DNA from: an uncultured Luminiphilus sp.
Lineage (GTDB): Bacteria; Pseudomonadota; Gammaproteobacteria; Pseudomonadales; Halieaceae
DNA length: 64,000 nt
Assembly: GCA_943840615.1 (NCBI GenBank)
Contig: CALSVI010000017.1
Coordinates: 1-64,000, forward strand
Direction of reading: 5' to 3'
This document shows, piece after piece, positions 38,594 to 50,504 of the stretch; within the stretch, counting starts at the first letter, position 1, and each line of letters starts with the position of its first letter. Both the position numbers and the translations under genes were made by a program. The notes below the pieces were generated by a model, which saw nothing but the letters and a program-made list of their open reading frames with translations, searched no databases and was not told the origin of the DNA.

Positions 38594-39303
38594 TAGTACC
38601 TCAAATCCTCAGGCTTAAAGATCAGCTGAAAGCGCCGAAAGTTTGCCTCAAATGCGGGGTCATCGAGCTTGGCCACCTCGGGAAAACGACCCGCGCGCTT
38701 CACCGCGGTCATGGCACTGCGATCGAATGCCGTATCGCCACTCGACTGCAACACTCCCACGCCGACGACCTCACCCGTGGGCACTAATTGTATCGCCAAT
38801 ACCGCCACCATGCCGTTACGCGCACTCGGTGGTCGGGTCCAGCGATTGATCACCGCAGCCTGAATGGTCGCCGCCACCACATCACGCAGGCTGGGCTCCC
38901 CCGCCCCCGTTGTCATAATGTCTGCATCGACAAGGGTTTCAAGCTCCTCACGGGTCAGCGCGGCCAGTTGCTCAGCATCCCATTCTGGGGCGGCCGGCGC
39001 TGGCTGTGTCACCTCGGTGGGTTCGGGCTCACTTTCAATCGCCGGCGTCGGAGCGGGCGCTGGTTGGTTTGGTTTTGGTTCGGGCTTGGGCTTGGGTTTA
39101 GGTGTGGGCGCCGTCGTTTTAGGTCTGGGTTTCAGTGTTTCGGCCTGAACCAGCGTCGCCTGAATGGGCTGAATGGCTGGCGCGGCAGCAACCACCTCAT
39201 TGGCACCACTCCCCCTCACAACCAGTATCAATATCAGACCGCCGTGAAGCAGTAGCGTCAAAGCGGCAGGTAGCCCGGCAAAGAGCAGGCGGTCGGCTGA
39301 CAT
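38593..39303 (-). CDS. tolA: TolA-like cell envelope protein
   Basis: N-terminal TM, Pro/Lys-rich linker, TolA/TonB-type C-terminus; located between tolR and tolB. Confidence 0.88.
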   Translation of the reverse strand: MSADRLLFAGLPAALTLLLHGGLILILVVRGSGANEVVAAAPAIQPIQATLVQAETLKPRPKTTAPTPKPKPKPEPKPNQPAPAPTPAIESEPEPTEVTQPAPAAPEWDAEQLAALTREELETLVDADIMTTGAGEPSLRDVVAATIQAAVINRWTRPPSARNGMVAVLAIQLVPTGEVVGVGVLQSSGDTAFDRSAMTAVKRAGRFPEVAKLDDPAFEANFRRFQLIFKPEDLRY

Positions 39304-39719
39304 CAGTCTCCCGCTGGGCTCTCAGTGACCAGGCCGACGGAAGGTGCCCCCGCCTCCTGCAAAGCGGTCATCACCACGACCACATCGCCATAGGCGACCT
39401 TCCGGTCGCCCCATACCAGCACGGGTTTATTGGGCGTACGCCGCAATACTGCGGCCACTCGCTGACGAACGGTGGCCAGTTCCAGCGCCTGCTTTTCATT
39501 GGCACCCAAATTGAGGAACAGCTGGCCGCGGCCATCGATAGACACTATCAGCGGTTCTGCATCCTGATCCTTGACCGGCGCCGCATCCGCTTTAGGCAGA
39601 TCCACCGCAACACCCTGCATCAACATCGGCGCGGTCACCATAAAAATAACCAGCAGCACCAGCATCACATCGATGTAGGGCACGACGTTAATTTCTGCGA
39701 GCATCCGGCGACGGCGCAT
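39303..39719 (-). CDS. tolR: TolR
   Basis: INVVPYIDVMLVLLVIFMVTAPMLMQGVAVDLP. Confidence 0.95.
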   Translation of the reverse strand: MRRRRMLAEINVVPYIDVMLVLLVIFMVTAPMLMQGVAVDLPKADAAPVKDQDAEPLIVSIDGRGQLFLNLGANEKQALELATVRQRVAAVLRRTPNKPVLVWGDRKVAYGDVVVVMTALQEAGAPSVGLVTESPAGD

Positions 39720-39721
39720 GA

Positions 39722-40432
39722 TCAGCGTCTCTGTGACTGATTCGCTTTCAACGCGTAAGTCTGGCGCTGCAAAATACCGGAAAACTCATCCAGAAAGGTT
39801 TCATAACGATTCAAAAGCACGTCACTTCTGGCGGCCAATCGATTGTAGGCCAGTACCGCCGGGATGGCGGCGAACAAACCCATCGCCGTGGCGATGAGTG
39901 CTTCCGAAATGCCCGGCGCGACAGTCGCTAACGTGGCCTGCGTGGCGTTGGCGAGCCCTCGAAAGGAATGCATGATCCCCCAGACTGTGCCCAAAAGACC
40001 AATATACGGACTGGTAGAGCCTACCGAAGCGAGGAACGGTAGATGTTGCTCGATACGGTCTGTCTCGCGCATCAGTGCGACCCGCATCGCTCGCCTCGAG
40101 CCCTCCAGTATCGCGTCGGCATCCATATCTGACTGCTGGGAGAGCCGAGAGAACTCCTTGAACCCCGCGCGGAACAGACTTTCGACTCCAGTCGGTAATT
40201 GACCCTCCGTGACGGCCTGATTGCCTTCCCGATATAACTGAGCCAGATCGATGCCCGACCAAAATTGCTCCTCAAAAACCAGCAGTTCATCATCTGCTCG
40301 GCGCATGAGCATGACCCGCTGGATGATCAAGAACCACGAGGAGAGCGAGGCCAATACCAAAATCAGCATCACCACCTGAACCAGTGCGCTAGCGCCGACG
40401 ATGAGCTCTATCAAACCCAGCTCCTGCGTCAT
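39722..40432 (-). CDS. tolQ: TolQ
   Basis: 236 aa MotA/TolQ/ExbB domain; LPFLASVGSTSPYIGLLGTVWGIMHSF. Confidence 0.95.
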   Translation of the reverse strand: MTQELGLIELIVGASALVQVVMLILVLASLSSWFLIIQRVMLMRRADDELLVFEEQFWSGIDLAQLYREGNQAVTEGQLPTGVESLFRAGFKEFSRLSQQSDMDADAILEGSRRAMRVALMRETDRIEQHLPFLASVGSTSPYIGLLGTVWGIMHSFRGLANATQATLATVAPGISEALIATAMGLFAAIPAVLAYNRLAARSDVLLNRYETFLDEFSGILQRQTYALKANQSQRR

Positions 40433-40854
40433 GTCATGTCCTCCTTTACGACTAAGGTTGCCTCGAGTTGCGCCCGCAACGCGGGGTCAAGCCGTCTCGC
40501 ACGGCCAGTGTCACTGGCCACACAGGCAATCTGAATGTTGCCTTCAACCAACATTGCTTCGCCTCTGCGCACGGTCTGTACAAAATCGATGGTCGCGCCC
40601 CCAACGGCCGAAATTCGCGCTGTCGCTTCAACCTGATCATCTAACCTCGCAGGTTGGCGATAGGTCAGCGAGAGGTCAGAAACCACAAACATCCAGCCCG
40701 CGTCAGAGATCGCGGCGCGCTCCAGCCCGAAAGTCCGCATCAATTCGGTTCGGGATCGCTCAAGATATTTGAGGTAATTGACGTAGTAAACAATCCCTCC
40801 CGCGTCTGTGTCTTCAATATAGACACGAATCGGCAGCGAAAATTCCGCGGTCAA
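40429..40854 (-). CDS. ybgC: Tol-Pal associated acyl-CoA thioesterase YbgC
   Basis: [30 protein letters not shown]. Confidence 0.95.
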   Translation of the reverse strand: MTAEFSLPIRVYIEDTDAGGIVYYVNYLKYLERSRTELMRTFGLERAAISDAGWMFVVSDLSLTYRQPARLDDQVEATARISAVGGATIDFVQTVRRGEAMLVEGNIQIACVASDTGRARRLDPALRAQLEATLVVKEDMT

Positions 40855-41951
40855 GGAGACTCGTCCAGATCAAGACCTAGCGACTCGGCGGCAGAACCCT
40901 GAAAAGCGATGCCGAAGTGGGCATAGGCATGCCGCGTCGCAATGCGGCCCCTCGGCGTTCTCATGATAAAGCCCTGCTGAATCAGGAATGGCTCCAGCAC
41001 ATCTTCGATCGTGCCGCGCTCCTCTGACAGGGCTGCGGCCAGGCTATCAACGCCCACTGGCCCCCCATCAAACTTTTCAATCATGGTGAGCAATAACCGA
41101 CGATCAAGATGATCAAAGCCCTGAGCATCCACACTGAGCAGATCGAGGGCTGCTTCAGCGGTAGCCCCCGTCACCACGCCGTCGACCCTAACCTCTGCGT
41201 AGTCGCGCACGCGACGCAACAACCTGTTAGCAATGCGCGGTGTGCCGCGAGAACGTCGCGCAATAGCGACTGCACCGTCCTCGTCGGCAGGTATCTCCAA
41301 AATCTTCGCGGAGCGCACCACAATTTCAGTGAGTTCTGCGGCATCATAAAACTCGAGCCGTTGGACAATACCGAATCGATCGCGCAAAGGAGACGTCAAC
41401 AAACCCGCCCGGGTTGTGGCGCCAACGAGTGTGAAAGGCGGCAAATCGAGCTTGATGGAACGCGCAGCCGGGCCCTCGCCAATCATAATATCGAGCTGAT
41501 AATCCTCCATCGCGGGATAGAGCACTTCCTCGACATAAGGGCTCAACCGATGGATTTCGTCAATGAACAAGACATCCCCGGGATCAAGGTTTGTCATAAG
41601 CGCCGCGATATCGCCCGCTTTTTCGAGGATCGGCCCGCTGGTGGTCTTGAGTTGTACCCCCATCTCCTCGGCGATGATGCTGGCAAGCGTGGTCTTGCCC
41701 AGGCCAGGCGGACCAAAAATCAGCGTGTGATCGAGAGGCTCGCCCCTGCCTCGAGCAGCGGAAAGAAAAATCTCCATCTGCTCTCGCACGGCGCGTTGGC
41801 CAATGTATTCGTCAAGGCGCCGGGGCCGAATAGCACGATCCATGACTTCTTCGCGGTTATCTCCCGTGTCAGCCGCTACCAGTCGATCTGTTTCGATCAC
41901 AGACATACTCCTTTCCGGCGCGCTGTCATCCCTTGCCTCCACCCGCGACAC
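40851..41951 (-). CDS. ruvB: Holliday junction branch migration helicase RuvB
   Basis: [49 protein letters not shown]. Confidence 0.97.
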   Translation of the reverse strand: MSRVEARDDSAPERSMSVIETDRLVAADTGDNREEVMDRAIRPRRLDEYIGQRAVREQMEIFLSAARGRGEPLDHTLIFGPPGLGKTTLASIIAEEMGVQLKTTSGPILEKAGDIAALMTNLDPGDVLFIDEIHRLSPYVEEVLYPAMEDYQLDIMIGEGPAARSIKLDLPPFTLVGATTRAGLLTSPLRDRFGIVQRLEFYDAAELTEIVVRSAKILEIPADEDGAVAIARRSRGTPRIANRLLRRVRDYAEVRVDGVVTGATAEAALDLLSVDAQGFDHLDRRLLLTMIEKFDGGPVGVDSLAAALSEERGTIEDVLEPFLIQQGFIMRTPRGRIATRHAYAHFGIAFQGSAAESLGLDLDESP

Positions 41952-42552
41952 GCAGTGCCAGACGAATCAGCTCCTCGCTGCTGGTTTCCGGCGGCGCCTG
42001 AGTGCTAGCAATCAATTTGGCGGCCTCAGTCAGCTTATAACCCAATGCCACAAGCGCCTGTTCCGCTTCGGCCCGCTGATCGGGTGTTTGAGAAGCCGCT
42101 TGCCCCGGTAAGGATGACGTATCCGACTCCGGGGACAGTTCATCCAGCCAAACCCCGGCTTTGTCACGCATCTCCACAAGCAGACGTTCCGCCGTCTTAC
42201 GGCCCACACCGGGCAATGCCACCAATGCCGCCACATCGTCTCGCTGCAGGCAACGCGCAAAAGCCGCCGCATCCATGCCGGAGAGCAGCGTGAGCGCTAG
42301 TCGTGGCCCCACACCACTCACTTTGATCAATGCGCGGAACAAACGCCGATCAGCTGAGTCCGCAAAGCCGAACAGCTGCTGCGCGTCTTCACGAACGACA
42401 AAATGCGTTAGCAGTGTTACGGGCTGACCGAGTTCAGGTAGTTGATAGAGCGTGGTCATGGGCACCTGAATTTCGTAACCGATGCCCCCTACATCCACCA
42501 GAATCTCCGGCGCCTGCCGCCCGATCAATGTGCCGCGAATCTGACCAATCAT
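41926..42552 (-). CDS. ruvA: Holliday junction branch migration protein RuvA
   Basis: [39 protein letters not shown]. Confidence 0.97.
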   Translation of the reverse strand: MIGQIRGTLIGRQAPEILVDVGGIGYEIQVPMTTLYQLPELGQPVTLLTHFVVREDAQQLFGFADSADRRLFRALIKVSGVGPRLALTLLSGMDAAAFARCLQRDDVAALVALPGVGRKTAERLLVEMRDKAGVWLDELSPESDTSSLPGQAASQTPDQRAEAEQALVALGYKLTEAAKLIASTQAPPETSSEELIRLALRVAGGGKG

Positions 42553-42561
42553 GCTGTCACT

Positions 42562-43080
42562 TTACCTTAAACGCCCGGCTCTGAATCGACTCGCTGCGAG
42601 TGCACCCGCAAGACCCTCCGTATGGCAGTGGCATAACGCGGCTGCCAGACCGTCTGCGGCATCCTCCGCCGGCTCTGCAGACAAGCCAAGGAGCGCTGTC
42701 ACCATATGCTGTACCTGTTGCTTGCTCGCCGCACCCGTCCCCACGACTGACTGCTTGATCTGTCTCGCTGCGTACTCGTGGACGACCAGATCATTGACCA
42801 CACAAGCCACCATCGCAGCCCCCCGAGCGTGACCCAGCTTTAAAGCCGCGTCGGCACTTTTGGCCATGAACACACTCTCAATCGCGGCCACGGTGGGCTG
42901 GTGGCTATCGATAATTTCCGACAGCGACTCAAACAGCACCCGCAAGCGGACACTGAGGCCCTCCTTCACAGGGAGACGGATCGTTCCGCTGGATACATAC
43001 CGAGGCTGTTTTTTCTCGACGCGAATAATGCCGAAACCCGTCTTGCGCGAGCCCGGATCGATACCGAGGATGACTGTCAT
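42562..43080 (-). CDS. ruvC: Holliday junction resolvase RuvC
   Basis: MTVILGIDPGSRKTGFGIIRVE, AIESVFMAKSADAALKLGHARGAAM. Confidence 0.97.
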   Translation of the reverse strand: MTVILGIDPGSRKTGFGIIRVEKKQPRYVSSGTIRLPVKEGLSVRLRVLFESLSEIIDSHQPTVAAIESVFMAKSADAALKLGHARGAAMVACVVNDLVVHEYAARQIKQSVVGTGAASKQQVQHMVTALLGLSAEPAEDAADGLAAALCHCHTEGLAGALAASRFRAGRLR

Positions 43081-43169
43081 GATGGCAACCGGCGTAGACC
43101 AGACGACAGTGTGACCGATTGCGGGGAAAAGTTCATTGATCGGTGCAAGAACACGCGCACCTACAGACG

Positions 43170-43913
43170 TTAGAGCGTAACGAGGACGTCCTCGGGAATG
43201 TCCGCGTTGGAGTACACATTTTGCACGTCATCGAGATCTTCCAACATGTCGATCAGCCCCATTACGCTCGGTGCTGTCTCGGCATCCAGCAGCACCTCCG
43301 TACTCGGCATCATTGTGACCTCTGCCAGCACGGGCTCGAGTCCTGCACTGACCAGTGCGTCGCGCACCTCGGTCACACACTCCCAGGGAGTCAGCACGTC
43401 CACGCTCCCGTCGTCAGCCGTCACGATGTCATCGGCACCGGCCTCGAGTGCCGCATCCATCAGCGTCTCCTCGTCTGCGCCCGGCGCAAACTGAATCAAT
43501 CCGGTCCGTGAAAAGAGATAAGCCACCGAACCGTCGGTACCGAGATTGCCGCCCCGCTTGGTGAAGGCGTGTCGCACTTCAGCCACCGTGCGGTTGCGGT
43601 TGTCTGTCATGACCTCAACCAGCACAGCAACACCACCGGGCGCGTAGCCTTCATAGGTGAGTTCCTCCATGCTATCGGCTTCACCGGTGCCTGCGCCTCG
43701 AGCAATGGCGTTATCAACCGTATCGCGCTTCATGTTGGCACCCAGCGCTTTATCTACGGCCGCGCGGAGGCGAGGGTTATCTTCGGCTACGGGTCCCCCT
43801 GCTCGCGCAGACACTACGAGCTCGCGGATCAATTTGGTGAACAGTTTTCCTCGCTTAGCGTCTTGAGCGGCCTTGCGATGCTTGATATTTGCCCATTTAC
43901 TGTGCCCCGCCAT
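43170..43913 (-). CDS. yebC: YebC/PmpR family regulatory protein
   Basis: [32 protein letters not shown]. Confidence 0.97.
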   Translation of the reverse strand: MAGHSKWANIKHRKAAQDAKRGKLFTKLIRELVVSARAGGPVAEDNPRLRAAVDKALGANMKRDTVDNAIARGAGTGEADSMEELTYEGYAPGGVAVLVEVMTDNRNRTVAEVRHAFTKRGGNLGTDGSVAYLFSRTGLIQFAPGADEETLMDAALEAGADDIVTADDGSVDVLTPWECVTEVRDALVSAGLEPVLAEVTMMPSTEVLLDAETAPSVMGLIDMLEDLDDVQNVYSNADIPEDVLVTL

Positions 43914-43922
43914 GAGCCTGAC

Positions 43923-45704
43923 TCAATCCGATGTGGCAGGGGTATCGGGGCGACGCGGGCGCAGCGAAAGCTCGCGCATTTGCTGATCAGACACCGTGCC
44001 AGGCGCCTCGGTCATGACACACTGCGCGCTCTGGGTCTTCGGGAAGGCAATGACCTCGCGGATGGACTGCCCACCCACCATCAACATCACCAGTCGATCG
44101 AGCCCAAAAGCCAGACCTGCATGGGGTGGTGCACCATGACGCAGCGCGCTCAGCAAAAATCCGAACTTCGATTCTGCTTCAGTCTCATCGATACCCAGAA
44201 GATCAAATACTGCTTGTTGCATGGCCTGGTCGTGAATACGCACCGAGCCACCGCCGACCTCGCTGCCGTTTAGCACCATGTCATAAGCCTGAGAGAGGGC
44301 TGCCTCGGGCTCTGCCCGCAATGCCTCGACCGAACAGGCGGGTGCGGTAAAGGGATGATGGAGCGCCGCCATACCGCCGCGCTCGTCGCCCTCAAACATG
44401 GGGAAATCCACGATCCAGAGTGGCGCCCAGCCATCGGCGATCTGGTCCAGATCAGCAGCCACCTTTAAGCGCAGCGCGCCGAGTGACTCATTGACCACTG
44501 ACCGTTTGTCCGCACCGAAGAACAGAATATCGCCATCCGCGGCATCGAGCCGATCGAGCATTGCAAGGACAGTCTCATCGGGCATGAATTTAAGAATGGG
44601 GGACTGCAGTCCTGCTATTCCCGCCGAGCGATCGTTGACCTTGATCCACGCCAGGCCCCTCGCACCATAAATACCCACGTAATCGGTGTAATCGTCAATT
44701 TCCTTGCGCGATAGTGAGGCGCCGCCCGGTACTTTCAGCGCCGCGACCCGACTAGCCGGATCACTGGCGGGGCCACTGAACACTTTAAAGTCGACACCGG
44801 CCATCAGGTCATCAATCGATATCAGCTCCCAGCTCACCCTGAGATCAGGCTTATCCGACCCAAAACGCTCCATGGCGTCCGCCCACGTCATGTGCGGGAA
44901 CTCACCGAGATCCACGTCGAGCTGCTCTCTGAAGAGGTTGCGCACCAAGCCTTCGGTGATAGACATCACCTCGTCGGCATTGAGGAAGGCGGTTTCAATA
45001 TCAATCTGAGTGAACTCAGGCTGTCGGTCCGCGCGCAGATCTTCGTCTCTGAAGCAGCGTGCGATTTGATAGTAGCGATCAAACCCCGAGACCATCAGTA
45101 ATTGCTTAAACAGTTGCGGCGATTGCGGCAGCGCAAAAAAAGCGCCGGGCTGAGTGCGGCTGGGCACCAGGTAGTCCCGCGCGCCTTCTGGCGTGGCCCG
45201 GGTCAGTATGGGTGTCTCGATATCGAGAAACCCCTGTTGGTCGAGATAGCGGCGAATACTCGAGGTAATGCGAGCGCGGGCAATCAGATTTTGCTGCATC
45301 TCGGGCCGACGAAGATCCATATATCGGTAGCGCAAGCGCACGTCCTCACCCACCGAGTGATGCTCATCCAGCGGGAAAGGCGGGGTCTGCGCGGCATTGA
45401 GCACCTCCAGAGTCTTGCCGAGCACTTCGATTCGCCCTGAGGCCATGCCTGCATTCACGGTCTCGGCAGTTCGCGCGCGCACCCGGCCAGTGATGCGCAA
45501 TACATACTCGCTGCGAACGCTGTCCGCCCGCTGAAAATGCGCTTGTGTATCCGGATCAAACACGACCTGCACGACTCCCTCACGGTCGCGCATGTCGAGA
45601 AAAATAACGCCGCCATGATCGCGCCGTCGGTCAACCCAACCGCACAGCGTCACCGTCTGATCGATCAAATCGTCGTCAATCAGGCCGCAGTAGTGGGTTC
45701 GCAT
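43923..45704 (-). CDS. aspS: Aspartyl-tRNA synthetase
   Basis: [43 protein letters not shown]; class II motifs. Confidence 0.97.
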   Translation of the reverse strand: MRTHYCGLIDDDLIDQTVTLCGWVDRRRDHGGVIFLDMRDREGVVQVVFDPDTQAHFQRADSVRSEYVLRITGRVRARTAETVNAGMASGRIEVLGKTLEVLNAAQTPPFPLDEHHSVGEDVRLRYRYMDLRRPEMQQNLIARARITSSIRRYLDQQGFLDIETPILTRATPEGARDYLVPSRTQPGAFFALPQSPQLFKQLLMVSGFDRYYQIARCFRDEDLRADRQPEFTQIDIETAFLNADEVMSITEGLVRNLFREQLDVDLGEFPHMTWADAMERFGSDKPDLRVSWELISIDDLMAGVDFKVFSGPASDPASRVAALKVPGGASLSRKEIDDYTDYVGIYGARGLAWIKVNDRSAGIAGLQSPILKFMPDETVLAMLDRLDAADGDILFFGADKRSVVNESLGALRLKVAADLDQIADGWAPLWIVDFPMFEGDERGGMAALHHPFTAPACSVEALRAEPEAALSQAYDMVLNGSEVGGGSVRIHDQAMQQAVFDLLGIDETEAESKFGFLLSALRHGAPPHAGLAFGLDRLVMLMVGGQSIREVIAFPKTQSAQCVMTEAPGTVSDQQMRELSLRPRRPDTPATSD

Positions 45705-45733
45705 CGCTGTTTCCATGGTTTCGTTTCCTGTCC

Positions 45734-46066
45734 TCAACTGGCTTTCGAGGTGTCGGTCTTCGCGGGCGCAGCCGATTTGGATTCCACTTTACTCTGCTTG
45801 TCGCCAGAGGTAGTTCCAGACTCCGCCTTCGCGGAGGGCTTATCCGCCGAGTCGCTGCGCTCTCCGGCAATGTTTTTCTTGTCTCCGGTTTTGAAGTCGG
45901 TCTCGTACCAGCCACCGCCCGAGAGTCGGAACGACGGTGCGCTAACCTGCTTCTTCAGAGCCGGTTGTGAGCATGCCGGACAGTTGGTCAGCGGCGCATC
46001 CGCCAGTTTTTGGAGGGCCTCAAGGCCGTGTCCGCACTCCTGACAGGAATATTCGTAAATAGGCAT
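45734..46066 (-). CDS. FmdB family zinc-ribbon protein
   Basis: [48 protein letters not shown]. Confidence 0.93.
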   Translation of the reverse strand: MPIYEYSCQECGHGLEALQKLADAPLTNCPACSQPALKKQVSAPSFRLSGGGWYETDFKTGDKKNIAGERSDSADKPSAKAESGTTSGDKQSKVESKSAAPAKTDTSKAS

Positions 46067-46244
46067 CGTACTCTCCTCAGGCAAACACCGCGCTCACCCG
46101 GCGACCCGCTAGAGGTTAAGGTATGTTGTATAAGGGCGCGGAGCGTACCGTAAACGCTGAATCAGTGAAAGATACTCAGAGCGTGAGGATTTAGCTCCGC
46201 GCTGATCAAACTGCCCAAATGCGGGTCAGCAATTCCCGTAACGC

Positions 46245-46601
46245 TCAGTTGGCAAAGCCCTTCATTTTTTTTAACGGGCGAATTTTGACCCCCGTGCTCG
46301 GAGGCTTGGCCTTGAACCAGGTTTCTTCTTTGGTGAAGGGGTTGATCCCGCGTCGCGCTTTAATCGCGGGTCTTTGAACCGTGGTGACCTTCATCAACCC
46401 CGGCAGCGTGAACTGACCCATGCCCTGTGGACAGAGACTGGCTTCAATCAGTCGCTCAAGCGAATCCATGACCCGGCTCACCTCTCTCGTTGTCAGGCCG
46501 CTCTCCTTGGCCAATAGAGACAGCATCTGCGATTTGGACAACTTCTCCTGCACCGCATTCAGCTTTTTCACCGGCTTCTTCTTGGACTGCTTATTTGCCA
46601 T
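46245..46601 (-). CDS. HU-family DNA-binding protein with extended termini
   Basis: KSQMLSLLAKESGLTTREVSRVMDSLERLIEASL...FTLPGLMKVTTVQRPAIKARRGINPFTKE. Confidence 0.82.
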   Translation of the reverse strand: MANKQSKKKPVKKLNAVQEKLSKSQMLSLLAKESGLTTREVSRVMDSLERLIEASLCPQGMGQFTLPGLMKVTTVQRPAIKARRGINPFTKEETWFKAKPPSTGVKIRPLKKMKGFAN

Positions 46602-46801
46602 GAGCATTGCCTCGTGATGTGGTTGCGACTAACAATCCTCGAAAGTGCCGCCAACTCGCCGCGATTCAACACCACAGAGCAGAATGGAACAAGTCCATCC
46701 AAGCGTTACGCACCGCTGTGGTACAAGGATTCACGGGCACTACTGCTGTACGGCCTACGCCACGCGACATTAGAATAGCGTCCTTCGATGTGGAGTCTGT
46801 T

Positions 46802-48517
46802 ATGCGTGCCAGTGAGTTCCTGCTCTCAACCCTGAAAGAGACCCCGTCAGACGCCGAGGTGATTAGCCATCAACTGATGCTAAGGGCCGGGCTGATACGC
46901 CGGGTCGCCGCAGGAATCTACAACTGGATGCCATTGGGCCTGCGGGTGCTGCGTAAAGTTGAGCAAGTGGTTCGTGAAGAGATGGAGCGCGCCGGCGCGC
47001 TGGAGCTTTCTATGCCCGTGGTGCAGCCCGGCGAGCTCTGGCAAGAATCGGGCCGATGGGAGCTTTATGGGCCGGAATTGTGCCGGCTGGAGGATCGCCA
47101 CCAGCGACCGTTTTGCCTCGGACCCACTCACGAAGAAGTCATTACCCAGATCGCCGCCAGCGAGATCAAAAGCTATAAACAGCTGCCCGTCAATCTGTTC
47201 CAGATTCAAACCAAATTTCGCGATGAGATCAGGCCGAGATTCGGGGTGATGCGCTCGCGAGAGTTCATTATGAAAGACGCGTATTCCTTTCATATCGATC
47301 AGACTTCTCAAGAAGCAACCTACTGGCGCATGCACGAGGCTTACACCACTATTTTTACCCGGCTGGGCCTCGATTTTCGTGCGGTAGAGGCCGATACCGG
47401 CGCGATCGGCGGAAATCACTCCCACGAGTTCCACGTACTGGCGGAATCAGGAGAGGATGCCATTGCCTTCTCTACAGACAGTGACTATGCCGCGAATGTG
47501 GAACTGGCCCCAGCGCTCAGCGGTGCGGCGGCCGACAACAACGGTGAAATACCCGCGCTGGAAAGATTTGCGACGCCGGGCATGACCACAATTGATCACC
47601 TGGCCGAACAGCTGGGGATACCGGCGCACGAGTCGATCAAAACACTATTGGCAATGGATGAACAAGACGATTTGGTCGCCCTAGTGGTGCGTGGCGATCA
47701 CCGACTCAATGCCATCAAGGCAGCAAAACTGCCCGGCATGCAGTCACCTCTGGTATTGGCCGATGCCGGAGCGGTGCAGAAACGTCTTGGGGCGGGATTC
47801 GGTTCACTGGGCCCTGTGGGTGCGCCCGTCCGGGTGATCGTAGATCATACGGCTGCCCTGATGCCGAGTTTTGTCTGCGGTGCTAACGAGGACGGTTATC
47901 ACGTGAAGGGCGCTACCTGGGCTCGCGACGTACCCAATGCCGAATTCGCCGACATCCGCGAGATTGTCAGTGGTGATCCCAGCCCCTGTGGCCAGGGAAC
48001 GCTGGAAATTCGTCGCGGTATCGAGGTGGGCCACATTTTTCAGCTGGGTACAAAGTATTCCGAGACCATGAATGCCACAGTGTTGGATGACAAGGGACGT
48101 AATCAACCGATGGTGATGGGTTGTTATGGCATCGGTGTCACGCGCATTGTTGCCGCCGCCATTGAGCAAAATCACGACGACAACGGCATTGTCTGGCCTG
48201 CTGCCATGGCGCCTTTCGATGTGGCCATCGTGCCGTTGGGGCTGGATAAGTCCGACGCCGTCCGGGAGGCGAGCGAGAATCTTTACGCAGCGTGCAACAG
48301 CGCCGGTCTGGCTGTCTTCATGGATGATCGCGCCGAGCGGCCCGGCGTGAAGTTTGCGGAAATGGAACTTCTGGGTATGCCGCTGCGGGTGACGGTAGGG
48401 GAGCGGTCGCTGGCGGAAGGCAATCTGGAGCTTACCCAGCGGCGCGGTGGCGACACCGAAATGGTGGCTCCTGACGATGCGGTCAGCCGTATTCAGCAAC
48501 TGCTAGCGGACGGCTAA
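46802..48517 (+). CDS. proS: Prolyl-tRNA synthetase
   Basis: [54 protein letters not shown]. Confidence 0.97.
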   Translation: MRASEFLLSTLKETPSDAEVISHQLMLRAGLIRRVAAGIYNWMPLGLRVLRKVEQVVREEMERAGALELSMPVVQPGELWQESGRWELYGPELCRLEDRHQRPFCLGPTHEEVITQIAASEIKSYKQLPVNLFQIQTKFRDEIRPRFGVMRSREFIMKDAYSFHIDQTSQEATYWRMHEAYTTIFTRLGLDFRAVEADTGAIGGNHSHEFHVLAESGEDAIAFSTDSDYAANVELAPALSGAAADNNGEIPALERFATPGMTTIDHLAEQLGIPAHESIKTLLAMDEQDDLVALVVRGDHRLNAIKAAKLPGMQSPLVLADAGAVQKRLGAGFGSLGPVGAPVRVIVDHTAALMPSFVCGANEDGYHVKGATWARDVPNAEFADIREIVSGDPSPCGQGTLEIRRGIEVGHIFQLGTKYSETMNATVLDDKGRNQPMVMGCYGIGVTRIVAAAIEQNHDDNGIVWPAAMAPFDVAIVPLGLDKSDAVREASENLYAACNSAGLAVFMDDRAERPGVKFAEMELLGMPLRVTVGERSLAEGNLELTQRRGGDTEMVAPDDAVSRIQQLLADG

Positions 48518-48524
48518 CCGCTTT

Positions 48525-49111
48525 GCGCCGAGAGGCAACCGTAGCAACTGCATTGCTGCTTGTCGCATTTCAGATGGCACACGCGCTGGCCGATTCCGAT
48601 GCTGACGGAGCGGCCCTGTCAGCCTACCTCGATCGCGCACTGTCAGTAGACGACGGATTTGAAGATCGCTTTACTGCCTGAGGTGTGGCTGGTCGACATG
48701 CAACAGCGGCTGTCGCCCTTCGTCGCTGATCCCCGGGAACGTCTCGATCTTCTCACCCAAATTCATCAGCAGGCGACCCAGCTTAATCTGCCTCCTGAAC
48801 TGGTCTTGTCGGTGATCGAAGTCGAAAGTGGCTTTGATCGCTACGCCGTTTCAAAGGCGGGCGCTCAAGGCCTGATGCAGGTTATGCCCTTTTGGAAAAA
48901 CGAGATTGGACGCCCCGACGATAACCTGATGCGCATACCCACCAATCTTCGTTACGGCTGCTACATTCTGCGTTTTTACCTGGACCGGGAAGGTCAGAAT
49001 TGGCGTCGGGCACTAGCTGCCTATAATGGCTCAAGCGGCAGCCAGCGCTACCCCGACAAGGTCCGCAGCGCATGGCAAAACCATTGGCGCACGGCGCCGA
49101 TCGACTGGTGA
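48525..49111 (+). pseudogene. Lytic transglycosylase (SLT/GH23), frameshift near 48675
   Basis: TTG-started signal peptide frame LRREATVATALLLVAFQMAHALA...GFEDRFTA; catalytic part LNLPPELVLSVIEVESGFDRYAVSKAGAQGLMQVMPFW in next frame. Confidence 0.8.
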
Positions 49112-49159
49112 GGCTGCTTCCCGCGGAGGTAAACTCGGCGGCCCTACAGAGAGTCCGTA

Positions 49160-50504
49160 ATGTATTCAGACGCCGAGACATTGTTAACCGAGTACCCCGC
49201 CATCGAGATGGTGGAAGCGCTCATTACAGACTGCAATGGCGCTGCGCGGGGCAAGTGGCTTCCGATTGCAAAACTGTCCCTCGCTGCTGACTGACGGCAT
49301 CAAGCTGCCCAAATCCGCTATCGCGCAGGATGCCTGGGGACGCGATGTGCCGCGCATTGCCCTCGACAATGGCGATATTGACGGGGTGTGCCGGGCCGTA
49401 CCCGAGTCTCTGGTGCCGGTACTGAATTCGACAGGGGTCAACCGCGCTCAGGTCGTACTGACGATGTTCAAGGACGACGGCAGTCCGCTGCTGTCAGACC
49501 CGCGACAAGTTCTGGCCCGCGTCGTTAACCGGTTGGCCGAGCGGGGCCTCGTTCCCCGGGTTGCCATCGAACTCGAGTTTAATTTATTCAAGCAGCCGGC
49601 TGAGGATCAGTCTCCTCGCACCGCACTGCCGGCTGAGCCTCAGACAGGGGGCAATCTCTATGGCCTGAGCGCACTGGATGAGCACGCCGATTTACTCCAG
49701 GCCCTCAAAGACGCTTTTGCCATTCAGGGCCTGCCCTACGAGGGTGTTTTAAAGGAGGCCGCCCCAGCCCAATATGAGATCAATGTCGCCTATTCCGATG
49801 ACGCTTTGGCCTACTGTGACCAAGTCATCCGTATGCAGCGCAGCATTCGTAGTGTGGCTGCGCGCTTTGGTGCGATGGCCAGTTTCATGCCCAAGCCAAT
49901 GGAAAATCAAGCAGGTAACGGCATGCACGTGCACTGTAGTCTGCTCGATACCTCGGGGCAAAATGTCTTTGACAGCGGAGACGTTGAGGGCACTCCGACC
50001 CTTCGACAGGCGGTCGCCGGGTGTATCGATCTAATGAGTGATACGCAGCTGATTTTCGCGCCGAGCTACAACGCTTATCGTCGCTTTCAGGCCGGCAACC
50101 ACGCACCCACGCAGCCCAATTGGGGCTACGACAACCGGACAACCGCACTCAGAATTCCAGCAAGCCCAAGTGCTGCAACGCGCATCGAACACCGGGTTGC
50201 GGGTGCGGACAGTAACCCTTACCTCGCGATTGCGGCCCTGTTGGCAGGCATCTTGATGGGCATTGAACGTCAATGCCGCGCCCCCGAGCCCATTAGCGGC
50301 AACGCGTGGATTGAAGACGCGTCCAATATTTTCCTGCCAGGCTACATGGCAGAGGCCATTACCCGTTTTTCACAATCTGACAATGTTCGCGATACACTCT
50401 CCGCGGAATTTCAATCTGCTTTCAGTGAAGTCAAAAAGCAGGAGCTCATCGAGTTCGAGCGCCGGGTCACCGACTTTGAGCTCGAAACCTATCTCTCTGC
50501 CTAG
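49160..50504 (+). pseudogene. Glutamine synthetase family protein, frameshift near 49272
   Basis: MYSDAETLLTEYPAIEMVEALITDCNGAARGKWLPIAKL then PSLLTDGIKLPKSAIAQDAWGRDVP... in the next frame; C-term NAYRRFQAGNHAPTQPNWGYDNRTTALRIP. Confidence 0.88.

Noticed and set aside
38864-39148. Ser/Gly-rich plus-strand ORF (MVAATTSRRLGSPAPVVIMSASTRVSSSSR...)
   Set aside because: Antisense shadow of the tolA Pro/Lys-rich linker; no independent support
41109-42008. 299-aa plus-strand ORF
   Set aside because: Fully antisense to intact ruvB/ruvA; no recognisable domain
43569-44273. 234-aa plus-strand ORF
   Set aside because: Antisense to yebC and aspS; shadow ORF
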